Positions 19,801-28,672 of a DNA stretch of 64,000 nucleotides are shown piece after piece. The DNA is taken from contig NC_087071.1 of NCBI RefSeq assembly GCF_963678635.1, positions 40,751,797-40,815,796 on the forward strand, read 5' to 3'. Both the position numbers and the translations under genes were made by a program. The notes under the pieces are model-generated. The model searched no databases and was not told the origin of the DNA. It saw only the letters and a list, made by a program, of their open reading frames with translations. Numbering within the stretch: the stretch's first letter is position 1; every line of letters starts with the position of its first letter. Origin of the DNA: Symsagittifera roscoffensis. Its lineage: Eukaryota > Xenacoelomorpha > Acoela > Convolutidae.

Positions 19801-22800
19801 TATTGTGACGTTCGCACAAGCCGTTGCTGAACGGTGAGTAAGCTGCTGTTGTCATGAGTGAGAAACTGAATGCTTCTGCAAATGTTGCCAACTGCTCATT
19901 AGCAAATTCCCCGCCATTGTCAGTGAGGATACTTTTCGAAGGTGGTCCAAATATTGAAATCCAAGAATTTACTAGACCACCGATTATAACTTCAGCCTTT
20001 TTTGATCTGATAGCAACCGCCACACTGAATCTGCTGAACAGACAAATAATATGAAGATACCACAAATTTGTATCAAGTTGATGAAGATCCATGGCAATGA
20101 CTTCATTCGGTTCACTTGCCAAAGGCAGTGATACAATCGGTTTTCTTCTCGGCAGAGCCGTCTTCTTGCACACTTCGCATTCCCCAATGACTCGCTGAAC
20201 ATCTTCTATGACAAATTTGGCATTTGCACACTTCAATAACTTACTCAAAGAGTTGAGACTACAGTGCCCAAACTGTATGTGAAGTTTTCTCAGTTCCTTC
20301 GAAGTCAAGATGTCGTTTTCATGCTCTGATATGAACGCAGTACTCACCAAATCACCAGGTGGTAATAGGGGCAAAATGTAATGTCCTGAAGACGTTGTTT
20401 TCAGCTTCACCTTTTTACCAAATATCAGTAAAGAGTCGTTATTCGTGTCAATTACTGCACCAGCCTTTTTCAATGCTGCCTTGCTCATTAAAAGTGGTAA
20501 ATCACTGGATACCACATCGGCTGCCAGAGTACATAAGCGACCAGCAATTTCAATAGGTAAAACTACTTTAAAATCTGCAGATTGTTTCTTCATGTCTCCG
20601 AACATAATGCTTGTGTTTGAATCTTGCAAAACTACTAATTTCCGCTTTTTTTCGGGCAGACAGTGAAGATAACGATCAAGCCATGTTTGTCCACAAATAC
20701 TTCCGGTACAAGCAGTATCCAAAATGGCAAAATTAAACGCTTCTTTCAATAGACGAGAGCCTGCAATCAAAGCGATAGTTATAAGCGATTCCTCGGGGCT
20801 GGGATCATCTGCTATATCAGTAGCTTCTGACAAATTAACTTCGCTGTTCTTTTTTCTTGTGGAGTCAGGACAGGAACCAGCATAATGGAAAATGGAACCG
20901 CATACTATACATCTCGTCACTTTGCCATCTTTTCCAATGGGATTTTTCTTTTTCGAGACACTGCTTTTACTGAACTTACTTTTGCCCCAGTTTTTTCCGG
21001 GGCCCTTAGTAGCAACAAATACTTCAGTTTTCACAGTTGTACTACTCGCACTTTCTCCATCGTTAACAAAACTAAGGGAACCAAATATTCGCTTGAGAGA
21101 AGATTGAATTTTCGGATACTCAAGTGCAGAAGCAGAGCTTAGAACCATTTGTTTCTCTCGTTGATCAAGACCAGCGCTCTCAAGGAGTTTGCATCCTCTC
21201 ACGTTCACAGGAAGTTCCATGTCGTACGTTTTCATTTCATTGTATCGCTTTTCAAACTCTATGATATAATCACACATGGATTGATCTGGCATCCTCTGGA
21301 AACCCTCGAACTTCTTGTACGCGTCAAAAGCAAGATCACATGCTTCTTTCTTGAAATGTTTGTCCAGTTCTGCCAGGAGTATGGACATTCCATCGTCAGT
21401 ATTCAACTCATTCAAATTCATGGATATTGCAATATCTCTGAGCGAACCTTTTAGTGACAAGGCTACTGCTGCAGCTTGTTTGTCTTTTTTTAAATCTGTG
21501 ACATGCTGCCAAAGGGTGACTTCTCGTCGCCATACTTCGTACGTCTTCCCGACGAACTCTGGAGGTGTCTTGTAGCTCGTCATTGCACTCCTGCTACCAT
21601 TGTTAAAGTAACTTGTATAAGAAATAATGTATTGTGTAAATCCAATATAAAGGCACAACGTCAATATCTGAATCTGAAAAGTGTTTATGCGTTAATATAA
21701 TGATACTATCTAGCGAGTGAGTTGGCAGGTTGATTACATGTATAATTATGCGTGCACAAAATATTAAACGCAGTGAAATACAGTCTCACATCGAAACCGT
21801 CTTTTTTTCGAAGTTTATATGGGATAACATTTGTTAGGATTTTCACCAAAATTTTTACCTCGATCTACTGCAAATAATATTAACTACATTCTCTGAAAGT
21901 TTCATTTTTGGATTTGAATCACTTACCAGTTTTTTTCCAAGTCTTAAAATGCCAGTTTTCACCATTTGCAATAGGTTTTTCCAACGGTGTGAAAGTATAA
22001 AAAACATTAGAGCTTGGGAAAGTTATCAGACTGAACAATGAAATTTACTCCTTTAAAATGTTTCACATCGCGTGATCAGTTTTTAATACTCCGCTTATTC
22101 AAAAAAGTGTTCACTCCCATAGAAACCTCATGACAAATAGTGAAAACTGTCTTTTTCAGACCTGAAAAAAAAACGGTAATTGATTCAAATCAAAAGTTGA
22201 AACTTTCAGAGAGTGTATTTTAGATCTTTTGCTGCAGGTCGATGAAAAAGTTTTGGTGAAATGCATAATAAATGTAAACCAGAATGGTCCTCTAAAAAAG
22301 GCATTTTAGAGAGTAAGAACCTAAATTTGCGCTTAATTTTGTCTACTAGTGTAAATTCCACTCTCCAAATACGAACGTGTAAATGGCGCATAAAAAGCTT
22401 GAACGGAAGTGGAGTTTAGTTTTTTTGATTTCTAAGCGGAATAAAAACTTTACCTATTGATTCAATGTTCTCAAATTGAGTTAATTTGATCAATAAAAGT
22501 GGCAAACATAAAATGTTCTATATTTTCAAAGAGCTTTAAGTGCATCTTTTTTTTTCATTGTTTTTAGTCTGTACTTGTGTTCATTGACCCTTTTCCAACT
22601 GTCGGTCGACTATGTTCCTTTGTGGACGAGGAGAGAAATTTATTGCTCGTTTGGGGGGGGGGACCAGTACATTCTATTAATTTCAAAAAAAACGTTTTTG
22701 TTTCTTGAGATACCTGAGAACAGACTTGTAGGTATTATGGGAGCCTTACAAAGAGTTTTTGTATATAGCTAGCTGCACATGGTATAAATGTCTGAAAACA

Positions 22801-24777
22801 AATGGTATAAATGTCTGTAGACAGGATGTTTTTTTCCTTCCCTCCTCTCATATAAGCAGCAGTTCTGAGATACGACGAGGCATTTTTGAAAAATTTAGTA
22901 TGAAGATCAAATTTGTTTGTCATTGCCTCTTTAGTCCGACTGCGACTCTTACTTTTCATTATAATCGGACGTGAACAAAATTTTTTTTCCTTACTACTTG
23001 CAATTGGGGGGGGGACCAGTACATTCTATTAATTTCAAAGAAAACGTTTTTGTTTCTTGAGATACCTGAGAACAGACTTGTAGGTTTTATGGGAGCCTTA
23101 CAAAGAGTTTTTGTATATAGCTAGCTGCACATGGTATAAATGTCTGAAAACAAATTATTATGATTATCATCTTTTTCATTATTAAATTTGAATGAATGTA
23201 GTAAAGGCGCTTCGATAGGTCGTGATACAAGTTTTTCCAGGAAAATCTTTAAAGTTTTCACGCTTAATTCAATTGTGTATGGTTTGATTACTTTCTTATT
23301 TAGTTCAAAATATTGAGTCGATGAACTTGGTGTTTTTTTCAGGTAAAGTGTTCTAATAACTACAGATGGGCCTCAATAGGTATTTCTGCATTTATGAATG
23401 CACGTAGGCATATATAGGCTCTTTTTGAGTTAAATTGAAATTCTTCTGCTGAAAGTTAGGTACATTAGTGGAAGAAATTAAACGAAAAATTTAAGTTTTT
23501 ACTCTCGAAACCGTCTTTTTTTCGAAGTCTATATGGGATAACATTTGTTAGGATTTTCACCAAAATTTTTACCTTGATCTACTGCAAATAATATTAACTA
23601 CATTCTCTGAAAGTTTCATTTTTGGATTTGAATCACTTACCAGTTTTTTTCCAAGTCTTAAAATGCCAGTTTTCACCATTTGCAATAGGTTTTTCCAACG
23701 GTGTGAAAGTATAAAAAACCTTAGAGCTTGGGAAAGTTATCAGACTGAACAATGAAATTTACTCCTTTAAAATGTTTCACATCGCATGATCAGTTTTTAA
23801 TACTCCGCTTATTCAAAAAAGTGTTCACTCCCATAGAAACCTCATGACAAATAGTGAAAACTGTCTTTTTCAGACCTGAAAAAAACCGGTAATGGATTCA
23901 AATCAAAAGTTGAAACTTTCAGAGAGTGTATTTTAGATCTTTTGCTGCAGGTCGATGAAAAAGTTTCGATGAAATGCATAATAAATGTAAACCAGAATGG
24001 TCCTCTAAAAAAGGCATTTTAGAGAGTAAGAACCTAAATTTGCGCTTAATTTTGTCCACTAGTGTAAATTCCACTCTCCAAATACGAACGTGTAAATGGC
24101 GCATAAAAAGCTTGAACGGAAGTGGAGTTTAGTTTTTTTGATTTCTCAGCGGAATAAAAACTTTACCTATTGATTCAATGTTCTCAAATTGAGTTAATTT
24201 GATCAATAAAAGTGGCAAACATAAAATGTTCTATATTTTCAAAGAGCTTTAAGTGCATCTTTTTTTTTCATTGTTTTTAGTCTGTACTTGTGTTCATTGA
24301 CCCTTTTCCAACTGTCGGTCGACTATGTTCCTTTGTGGACGAGGAGAGAAATTTATTGCTCGTTTTGCTATCAATTTCTCTTATGATTAAGTCATCACTT
24401 TTCCGTCTGTAATGAGATAAGATGACATTGGGACAAGTTTGAGTTATATAAAGTCCGTAGTTCCTTCTGGGGAACTGCTGCTTTTGACCTTGAGATCGAT
24501 ATATTGTCTGGCGCACACTGAAACAAAAGAATGCAGTTTATTTAGTATTTTGAACGATACAGTTGCCTTTGAATTGAAACATATTTAACCTCGTGTCTTC
24601 ACACCTACTTCAGTGTTGCTGTTGTTTAGGTACCAGATGGCCATCAACGAAATCTACGGAGTGTTCCAGACTATCACGTTCAAATCACTGAGGAGAGCAT
24701 TGCCAGTGACTCATTCCAAAATGAACTGGGAACAGATTGCCTCGTACAAGATAGGAGCCGAGCTGAAGAACCAATAG
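13689..24777 (+). CDS. CAPZA: F-actin-capping protein subunit alpha (CapZ alpha), five exons
   Basis: CapZ alpha pairs with CapZ beta to cap actin barbed ends in the cytoplasm. Coding exons: 13689-13871, 14272-14491, 15053-15234, 15740-15870 and 24630-24777, joining to a protein of roughly 287 residues, the usual family length. Recognisable family stretches are LSDEEKKQVV and TPPGEFNETFNDVRLL (exon 1), VIESHKFQNHNF (exon 3), VHYYEDGNVQKVS (exon 4) and SLRRALPVTHSKMNW (exon 5). The conserved C-terminal tail ending AELKNQ is complete, as expected for the actin-binding tentacle. Phases agree at every junction. Intron 2 uses a GC donor. Intron 4 is 8.8 kb because of a tandem duplication and an antisense Copia insertion; introns 1-3 are 400-560 bp. 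The reading frame is intact, so the gene is probably functional despite the insertions. Confidence 0.93.
14272..14491 (+). CDS. CAPZA: CapZ alpha exon 2
   Basis: The acceptor is TTTTCAG/GTGAAAGTT. It encodes VKVGDSEKVALS through NHYPEG. The best boundary by homology and phase is the GC donor GAAG/GCGAGA at 14492. No GT donor nearby restores both the frame and the family length. Confidence 0.85.
14893..14989. mobile_element. Short hAT-like MITE remnant in CapZ intron 2
   Basis: Bounded by GGCTCTTTTTC on the left and GAAAAAGAG on the right, with the internal CATCGGACAATTTGAACAAAT and CTCGCAAGTGGGG stretches of the family seen at 59662-61116. It is deleted internally and has no clear target duplication. 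Confidence 0.6.
15053..15234 (+). CDS. CAPZA: CapZ alpha exon 3
   Basis: The acceptor is GTGTAG/GTGTGGAAAC, phase 1. It encodes VETVLARTN through GTAKVQ and ends at ACAG/GTGCGA. It carries the conserved IESHKFQ strand. Confidence 0.88.
15740..15870 (+). CDS. CAPZA: CapZ alpha exon 4
   Basis: The acceptor is GTGTGTAG/GTGCAC. It encodes VHYYEDGNVQ through EEVTN plus two bases of an Arg codon. The donor AACAG/GTTTGTG opens the 8.8-kb last intron. Confidence 0.9.
16685..16868 (-). repeat. Copia 3' LTR, outer end trimmed
   Basis: Matches 21607-21790 base for base as read. The terminal TGTTAA is missing, and the host sequence TGCCAG joins directly at a shared AG. Confidence 0.88.
17231..21583 (-). 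CDS. Copia Gag-Pol polyprotein
   Basis: 1450 residues from the ATG just downstream of the primer site; the frame extends 27 codons further up into the LTR. Order of parts: Gag with a CCHC zinc knuckle (CIVCGSIFHYAGSC, residues 225-238); aspartic protease with DTAC in place of the usual DSG/DTG (Asp289); integrase with an HHCC finger and the catalytic triad Asp499, Asp555 and Glu591 (35 residues between the last two); a C-terminal integrase GPARVIGKDGK motif; RT with HVDD at residues 1128-1131 instead of YVDD; and RNase H with FADAS, SKRIKRVAKSTLTAET and DSLSL. Protease-integrase-RT order is diagnostic of Ty1/Copia. No stops or frameshifts interrupt it. Integration and replication would occur through virus-like particles in the cytoplasm. 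Confidence 0.95.
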   Translation of the reverse strand: MTSYKTPPEFVGKTYEVWRREVTLWQHVTDLKKDKQAAAVALSLKGSLRDIAISMNLNELNTDDGMSILLAELDKHFKKEACDLAFDAYKKFEGFQRMPDQSMCDYIIEFEKRYNEMKTYDMELPVNVRGCKLLESAGLDQREKQMVLSSASALEYPKIQSSLKRIFGSLSFVNDGESASSTTVKTEVFVATKGPGKNWGKSKFSKSSVSKKKNPIGKDGKVTRCIVCGSIFHYAGSCPDSTRKKNSEVNLSEATDIADDPSPEESLITIALIAGSRLLKEAFNFAILDTACTGSICGQTWLDRYLHCLPEKKRKLVVLQDSNTSIMFGDMKKQSADFKVVLPIEIAGRLCTLAADVVSSDLPLLMSKAALKKAGAVIDTNNDSLLIFGKKVKLKTTSSGHYILPLLPPGDLVSTAFISEHENDILTSKELRKLHIQFGHCSLNSLSKLLKCANAKFVIEDVQRVIGECEVCKKTALPRRKPIVSLPLASEPNEVIAMDLHQLDTNLWYLHIICLFSRFSVAVAIRSKKAEVIIGGLVNSWISIFGPPSKSILTDNGGEFANEQLATFAEAFSFSLMTTAAYSPFSNGLCERHNRTLTEIFNKVSKEYPSFDVNTKLSLACCAKNNQFNNHGFTPSQIMLGRNPIGPSVISCKLPALNEREGVHNYVENLLALFNRTKSCFAEAEASERIRRALRHNVRGSTSCECGDIVYYRRQQSRNWKGPARVIGKDGKVIFLRHGSAVVRAHETDVLLENSVDVSPHNVHCPPPDSVTSSQNQVQVGHSEEEYSGDKVPKTTESTCDRIETPVVEKLNIRESNDAETLSAEKNSMGEEESSDNIGYAPLIKPESHDDENQSSEVISHQNLGKPPKINSRICCRSNKNGFEEQDFVAKILSRAGKATGKYKNSYNIEYESPEWAQGQQACLDLEKDVESWEPIEDSEIFLTDLQSTVFQNAKDNEIMSWKTNDVYSVVPDTGQKKMRTRWILTMKKTHGRSELIPKARLVVKGYNEDLEKPERESPVIARESVKVFLSICSVKKWTPSTIDVKTAFLQGKSLDREIYVLPPREYCSEKEIWKLKKPVYGLQDASMQWYLRVKEELLKVHFLPCPFEPSLFLWKKNSTCRGIIGIHVDDFIYAGDQEFHDTIIKTLENTFKIGRKHCRDFTFTGLKITCSENAINVSQEHFIHNMHEMSVTGDKTRVLLDEEVANLRGLLGKLQWLGGQTRPDVCFGANSLSGAGKKTAVSHVHEANKLLRRLKFNSEIKMVFPNALKIGFLVVFADASFQNLEDGGSQGGHIVFMVDSDTKDCHFLCWSSKRIKRVAKSTLTAETLSLQDALDSAVYVQELIFHILNVRIPILAFTDSLSLFHALYSNKTVDEKRLRVDISSIKELLEQGNVSAVYWLEGKLQLADCLTKKTAIPELLLDVMASSKLPDGVSLSGNSEKERKEQKIW
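21588..21599 (-). other. Copia primer binding site (initiator tRNA-Met type)
   Basis: Immediately inside the 5' LTR, the - strand reads TGGTAGCAGGAG. This is close to the initiator tRNA-Met complement used by many Copia elements (TGGTAGCAGAG). One spacer base separates it from the LTR. Confidence 0.7.
21601..21790 (-). repeat. Copia 5' LTR
   Basis: 190 bp, starting TGTTAAAGTAACTTG and ending CAGTCTCACA on the + strand, with TG/CA ends. It contains TATA-like ATATAAAGG near 21644. Confidence 0.88.
24630..24777 (+). CDS. CAPZA: CapZ alpha exon 5
   Basis: The acceptor is TTGTTTAG/GTACCAG, phase 2. It encodes YQMAINEIYG through AELKNQ and the stop TAG at 24775-24777. It holds the actin-binding C-terminal tail. 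Confidence 0.92.
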
Positions 24778-24799
24778 AGGGAGAGAGAAAGAGCGATGT

Positions 24800-24805
24800 A
24801 ATAAA
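24800..24805 (+). terminator. CapZ alpha poly(A) signal
   Basis: AATAAA lies 23 bases after the CapZ alpha stop codon. The short distance suggests a compact 3' UTR. Confidence 0.55.
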
Positions 24806-26540
24806 TGAATGACACATATGTCTGATCAACTTACGTTGCAAAATTGAGCTCTCGTTTCTTTTTGCCTTAAACTGTCCAAAATGTTGAAAGCATCCCGCTT
24901 GAATGATAAAAAGCGAGAGTTCAGCTATGTTTAGAAAAACTTATTTGCTCTCAGCCAATCAGGAGCGAGCATTTCAAACTCCGTTTTCTTTTTTGGGCTC
25001 TTTAAAAATAATCAAGGGAACTTTTTATTTACCCCCAACCCCCTAGTGAAAAAAGGGAAGATTTTAAAATAGTTTCACAGTTCACATAAGCTCAAGTGTT
25101 GTTTTACTGCTTATAGTGCCATGTATTAATAATTGGGCTTGGAAATTGAAAAATTTATATGGGGTCCCAAAACGAAATGTAATTGAGGAACAATCTAGAA
25201 ACATATGTGTCGATTAGCATATCCATGCTTGCTCTAAAACTGAAAGATTTAGATATGTTTGCCGAATTACGTTGTTGCAAATCGAATGACGAATAAATAA
25301 TGAGGTTGTTATTTATACTCTTTTAATGCAAAAAAAATTGCTTAAAACCTCAAAAGATCCCATCATTTAAATTGTTAATTTTCTGTAGGCGAAATATTGG
25401 GCAATTTGTCTATCTGCACGCTTAATTGCTGTATTTAGCACATGCTAATTGACAGAAATGCTAATCGATTGGTCGCGTATCGCATTGAAGTTTTTCTGTT
25501 AGTTCCGGACAAATTTGAGGAGCTCTCTTAAATAAAATTAATTTATAAAATGAACACAGTGGTATGTTCTTTGACGCAGTTAAGAAAAGCCAACGTATTT
25601 GAGATGCTGGCTCTTTTTACAAAAAATTAATTTAGGGCACTTCGGAAAGTCATCGTCTATTAGAATGGATAGCAAATTCATAGCAACTGAAATCAATTTT
25701 TATCATATTAGCTTCTCGTAGAAATTATAAATTATATAAATATTTTGTGTGAATTGAAGGTTGAACGGTTTATGTCGAATTAGAGAAGCTAATTGATGGT
25801 GTCAACTATAGTTTTTAATGTATGATAATCTCTGTAATTTATGTCTGCCAAATTCTGATAAATTTGTTGTCTGATTGTGTAGTAAAGAGTGGAACTTTTA
25901 GGATCTTCTTAATCTTCTATATCTTCCTTTGGTAATTAGTTACGAATATTTTGTCCTCTATAAAAAGACTAATTCAACGGCTGAACATATAAAAATTGAA
26001 TTTTTTTAAACGAATCTTCCATTTTTTGAATACTGGCGAAATTGTTTACAAGATCCTAAGTTAACTTATGTATAGATTGTTTCTCAAAATGGTTATTTGC
26101 TTACATTTGTTATATGGCAAAAATATATATTTTTTCAATTCATTTGTTTATACTGCTGTTTTCTGAATAACTTAAAAGAAGAAGAACACAATTTTAAGTG
26201 TTTGTTTCATGTGGAGTAGTTTTAAAAGAAGGAGAATAAATTTGCGTGTTGAAGTGTAAAAGAACGAAATAATTTTCACTTATTTGAGTCTTGGTGCTTT
26301 TTTTCAGGAAAAGTCTTGATATTTGTTCACGCTCAAATTGTGTTTTTTCGCGATTTGACTAGTTTTTTTTTTCAAGTTTACTTAATTTATTATGTTAAAA
26401 AGCAGGCAAAATCCAATATCGAGCAGCAAAAGTGTAGAAAAAACCCTCGATCAAAGAGCTCGAAGGCTAATTATTTTTTTCTCGGAAGTTCAAAACTTGA
26501 AGTTAAAAAAACAAGTCCGTTTTTTTGTTTCCTTGCCTTC
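24806..26540. other. AT-rich spacer between CapZ and the large LTR element
   Basis: No gene is supported. T- and A-rich sequence up to the left LTR; the only sizeable frame (26316-26555) runs into the LTR and looks accidental. Confidence 0.45.
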
Positions 26541-26950
26541 TGGAACCTGATCTAAACTACATTTTATGATTGGATAAATTAAATGTTTTACCAATGTAAA
26601 GTATTTAATATTAACCAATCATGATCCATCTAACTAACAACCCACTTATTTGTAAGTGCTGAAGTTACTTGTAATTTCAGCACCAGAGAGATTTGAATTT
26701 AACTTAGAAATTAGTTGGACTCTCCCGAGCACTTCAGCAGCCGCAATAAACCAGTATACCCTAGATCTATTGAGCCTAGCAGAGACTAGTTAAACAACCT
26801 GAGACTAGATAGTATAAGAGTAAGATTAGGATCGGTATTAGACTAAGAAGTTGCACGAATCTATCCGGCCGAAAATAAGATAGCGTGACGAGCAGACGGT
26901 GTACCCTATCCGAAATTACTCTATGAGTTATACACTTCGGTCCTAACTCA
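26541..26950 (+). repeat. 5' LTR of the 18.9-kb element
   Basis: Begins TGGAACCTGATC and ends CTAACTCA, with TG/CA termini. It contains AATAAA at 26745-26750 and TATAAG at 26813-26818, which might serve in polyadenylation or transcription start; their order makes either role uncertain. Confidence 0.95.
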
Positions 26951-26952
26951 TC

Positions 26953-26970
26953 TGGTGCGACCATAAGTCT
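26953..26970 (+). other. Primer binding site of the 18.9-kb element
   Basis: TGGTGCGACCATAAG starts two bases after the LTR end, the expected place and first three bases for a tRNA-complementary primer site. I cannot name the tRNA. Confidence 0.7.
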
Positions 26971-28204
26971 CGAACAAGACCTTAATAGATTAGATTTAAC
27001 CAAAATAGATTAGAAATTAGACAAAAACATTTACAAAAATGTTATACGACAATAATTTAATTGAAATGTCTCTCCGACTCAATAGATCAGAGCCAATATT
27101 CCGAACCATAACAGAACTACCCGGAATTGGAAGAAGACCTCGAACCAAAGACGACATACGACAAAGTAGAAACTTGCCGTATAGTTATATGATAGTTCGG
27201 CAAAAGCCAGAACAAACTTTTATATTTCGAATACTACTTGCAATGAATTTAGATTTCCATTTGCAAACATAAAACCTTGAAGTTACTCTTCAAAATCATT
27301 TCAGGCGCTAAACAAATTTATTAATATACAATAACGATTGATAAAAAGATCTAAGATCGTTTTCCTAAAACTCTGCAGTATTATACAAAACATGTTTGAA
27401 AAATATTTATTGGAAAATAAAAATAAAAATTAGTAGCATGACAATAAATGGTTAGTAATCATAAATCATCCTGTTGTTCCAGCTTCATCATCTAAAACAT
27501 AACAGCAATCATAAACCCACTAATATCATCAAAACACTAAATCTTTCCTTTACACACATTTAAAATTTTATTAAAACTTAAATTCACTTAATTTTAATAC
27601 CAGATCATCAAGGCTTATCCTTGGATCTTAAATCATTTTCTACTTAATTAAATTTCAAATTTGATCATCAAGGCTTATCCTTGGATCAAACAGAACAACT
27701 TTGTTCTCCCCCACCCACTTAATTAGTGTCTAACGACCTCAAACGTCGATTCACTACCCAACCCTTTCTAAAGACCTAAGACTAATAGAAATTTTTAAAC
27801 AAAACTAATCATTCAAATTAGGATAAACAGTGAAGAACTTCGGTTATTCATCCTTCACTTGACCCCCCCTCTTACCAGACCCAGGATAAATCTTAGACTT
27901 AGTAAGTTTAAAATAGTATCTAACGAACTACTCGCGTTCTAATTATACCTGAACCTTGTGGATCGATTTACTATTCTCCAACCCTTGAACACAATCACTA
28001 CCCCTAAGTAAGATTAAGTAAGTTAACACCTTAACTTATACTAGCCACGAGAAAGTAAAAAATCATTCTTCGGAATCGATATACTTTTCTCTCCAACCCT
28101 GAACAAACAGACCCAGGTTAAGCTAACCAAAAAATCGTAAGAACTAACAGTTTAGGAAAATAGAAATCATTTAACAACCCTTTGCATCCGTCATTCTAAA
28201 CCTT
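26971..28204 (+). promoter_or_regulatory. Long structured leader with repeated hairpin
   Basis: A 25-bp sequence occurs twice, at 27603-27627 and 27663-27687. It contains AAGG-CTTAT-CCTT, which can fold into a small hairpin between GATC ends. Further along, a looser motif (a CGAT core, then a C-rich CCAACCCT) recurs near 27743, 27966 and 28077. Such repeats could serve dimerisation, packaging or translation control. A 77-codon frame at 27039-27272 has no recognisable content. Confidence 0.45.
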
Positions 28205-28672
28205 ATGTCATTTAAAAACCTAGGAAATAAACAAACAATCGTTTTACACAATTGTGAAATAGATAACAAAAAATACGACCTTGTAATCACACCTCATACA
28301 CAAACAGTTGGATACATTCGAACAAAACGACAAACACTAAAGAGAAAAATAATAACTAAACAAAGACAAATAACACGAAAAAGATTTTCAAAAAATCGAA
28401 ACGCATTTTCAGAATCAGAAACTAACAGTTTAGACGAACTTTACAAACTAAAAGAATCAATAGATAAAAATTGCCCAATTCACGATCAATTATATTTCTC
28501 TGACTCAGAAACAACTTCAAATTCATCACAAAGAGGAAAAAGAAGAATAAAAAAGCAGTACAAACACAAACCAGTACATTTATACAATTGGAATCAACCA
28601 ATTCGACACATTAATAATTACATATTAACAGTAATCGAACGAAAAAATGAGTTCAACGCACACCCCAGGTGA
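28205..28672 (+). CDS. Basic 155-residue pre-gag protein, unknown
   Basis: First ORF of the element. It is very rich in Lys/Arg (for example KRQTLKRKIITKQRQITRKR), followed by an acidic Ser-rich patch (FSESETNS, YFSDSETTS) and another basic run. The composition suggests a nucleic-acid-binding or nuclear accessory protein, but no family is recognised. It overlaps the start of gag by 26 nt in another frame, so gag may be reached by leaky scanning or reinitiation. Confidence 0.6.
   Translation: MSFKNLGNKQTIVLHNCEIDNKKYDLVITPHTQTVGYIRTKRQTLKRKIITKQRQITRKRFSKNRNAFSESETNSLDELYKLKESIDKNCPIHDQLYFSDSETTSNSSQRGKRRIKKQYKHKPVHLYNWNQPIRHINNYILTVIERKNEFNAHPR

Larger units (their letters stand above)
16685..21790 (-). 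mobile_element. Intact Ty1/Copia LTR retrotransposon in CapZ intron
   Basis: It runs antisense to the host gene. The LTRs at 21601-21790 (5') and 16685-16868 (3') are identical as far as I can read, except that the outer end of the 3' LTR lacks its first few bases. One long Gag-Pol ORF fills the middle. A 361-base non-coding stretch (16869-17230) lies between the stop and the 3' LTR, with a purine-rich tract (AGAAAGAGTG on the - strand) next to the LTR. The element is flanked by a 165-bp duplication of host sequence rather than the usual 5 bp. LTR identity and the open ORF imply a recent insertion. Confidence 0.93.
15888..24365 (+). repeat. Tandem duplication filling CapZ intron 4
   Basis: Two direct copies of a roughly 1.5-kb unit are present. 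Copy 1 is 15888-16686 continued at 21956-22652 (split by the Copia insertion); copy 2 is 22817-24365. A third, partial copy (22653-22816) starts in a G run and covers the ACCAGTACATTC to GCACATGG part. Sequence agreement is very high. The unit itself starts with a degenerate MITE-like segment containing TATGAAGATCAAATTTGTTTG. Short ORFs inside, including paired 61-codon - strand frames, have no recognisable content. Confidence 0.85.

Noticed and set aside
27039..27272. 77-codon ORF in the leader of the 18.9-kb element
   Set aside because: Right after the primer site with no recognisable features or coding bias; could be an upstream ORF but not supportable.
27603..27687. CRISPR-like pair of repeats
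   Set aside because: Only two copies, in a eukaryotic retroelement leader; no array or cas genes.
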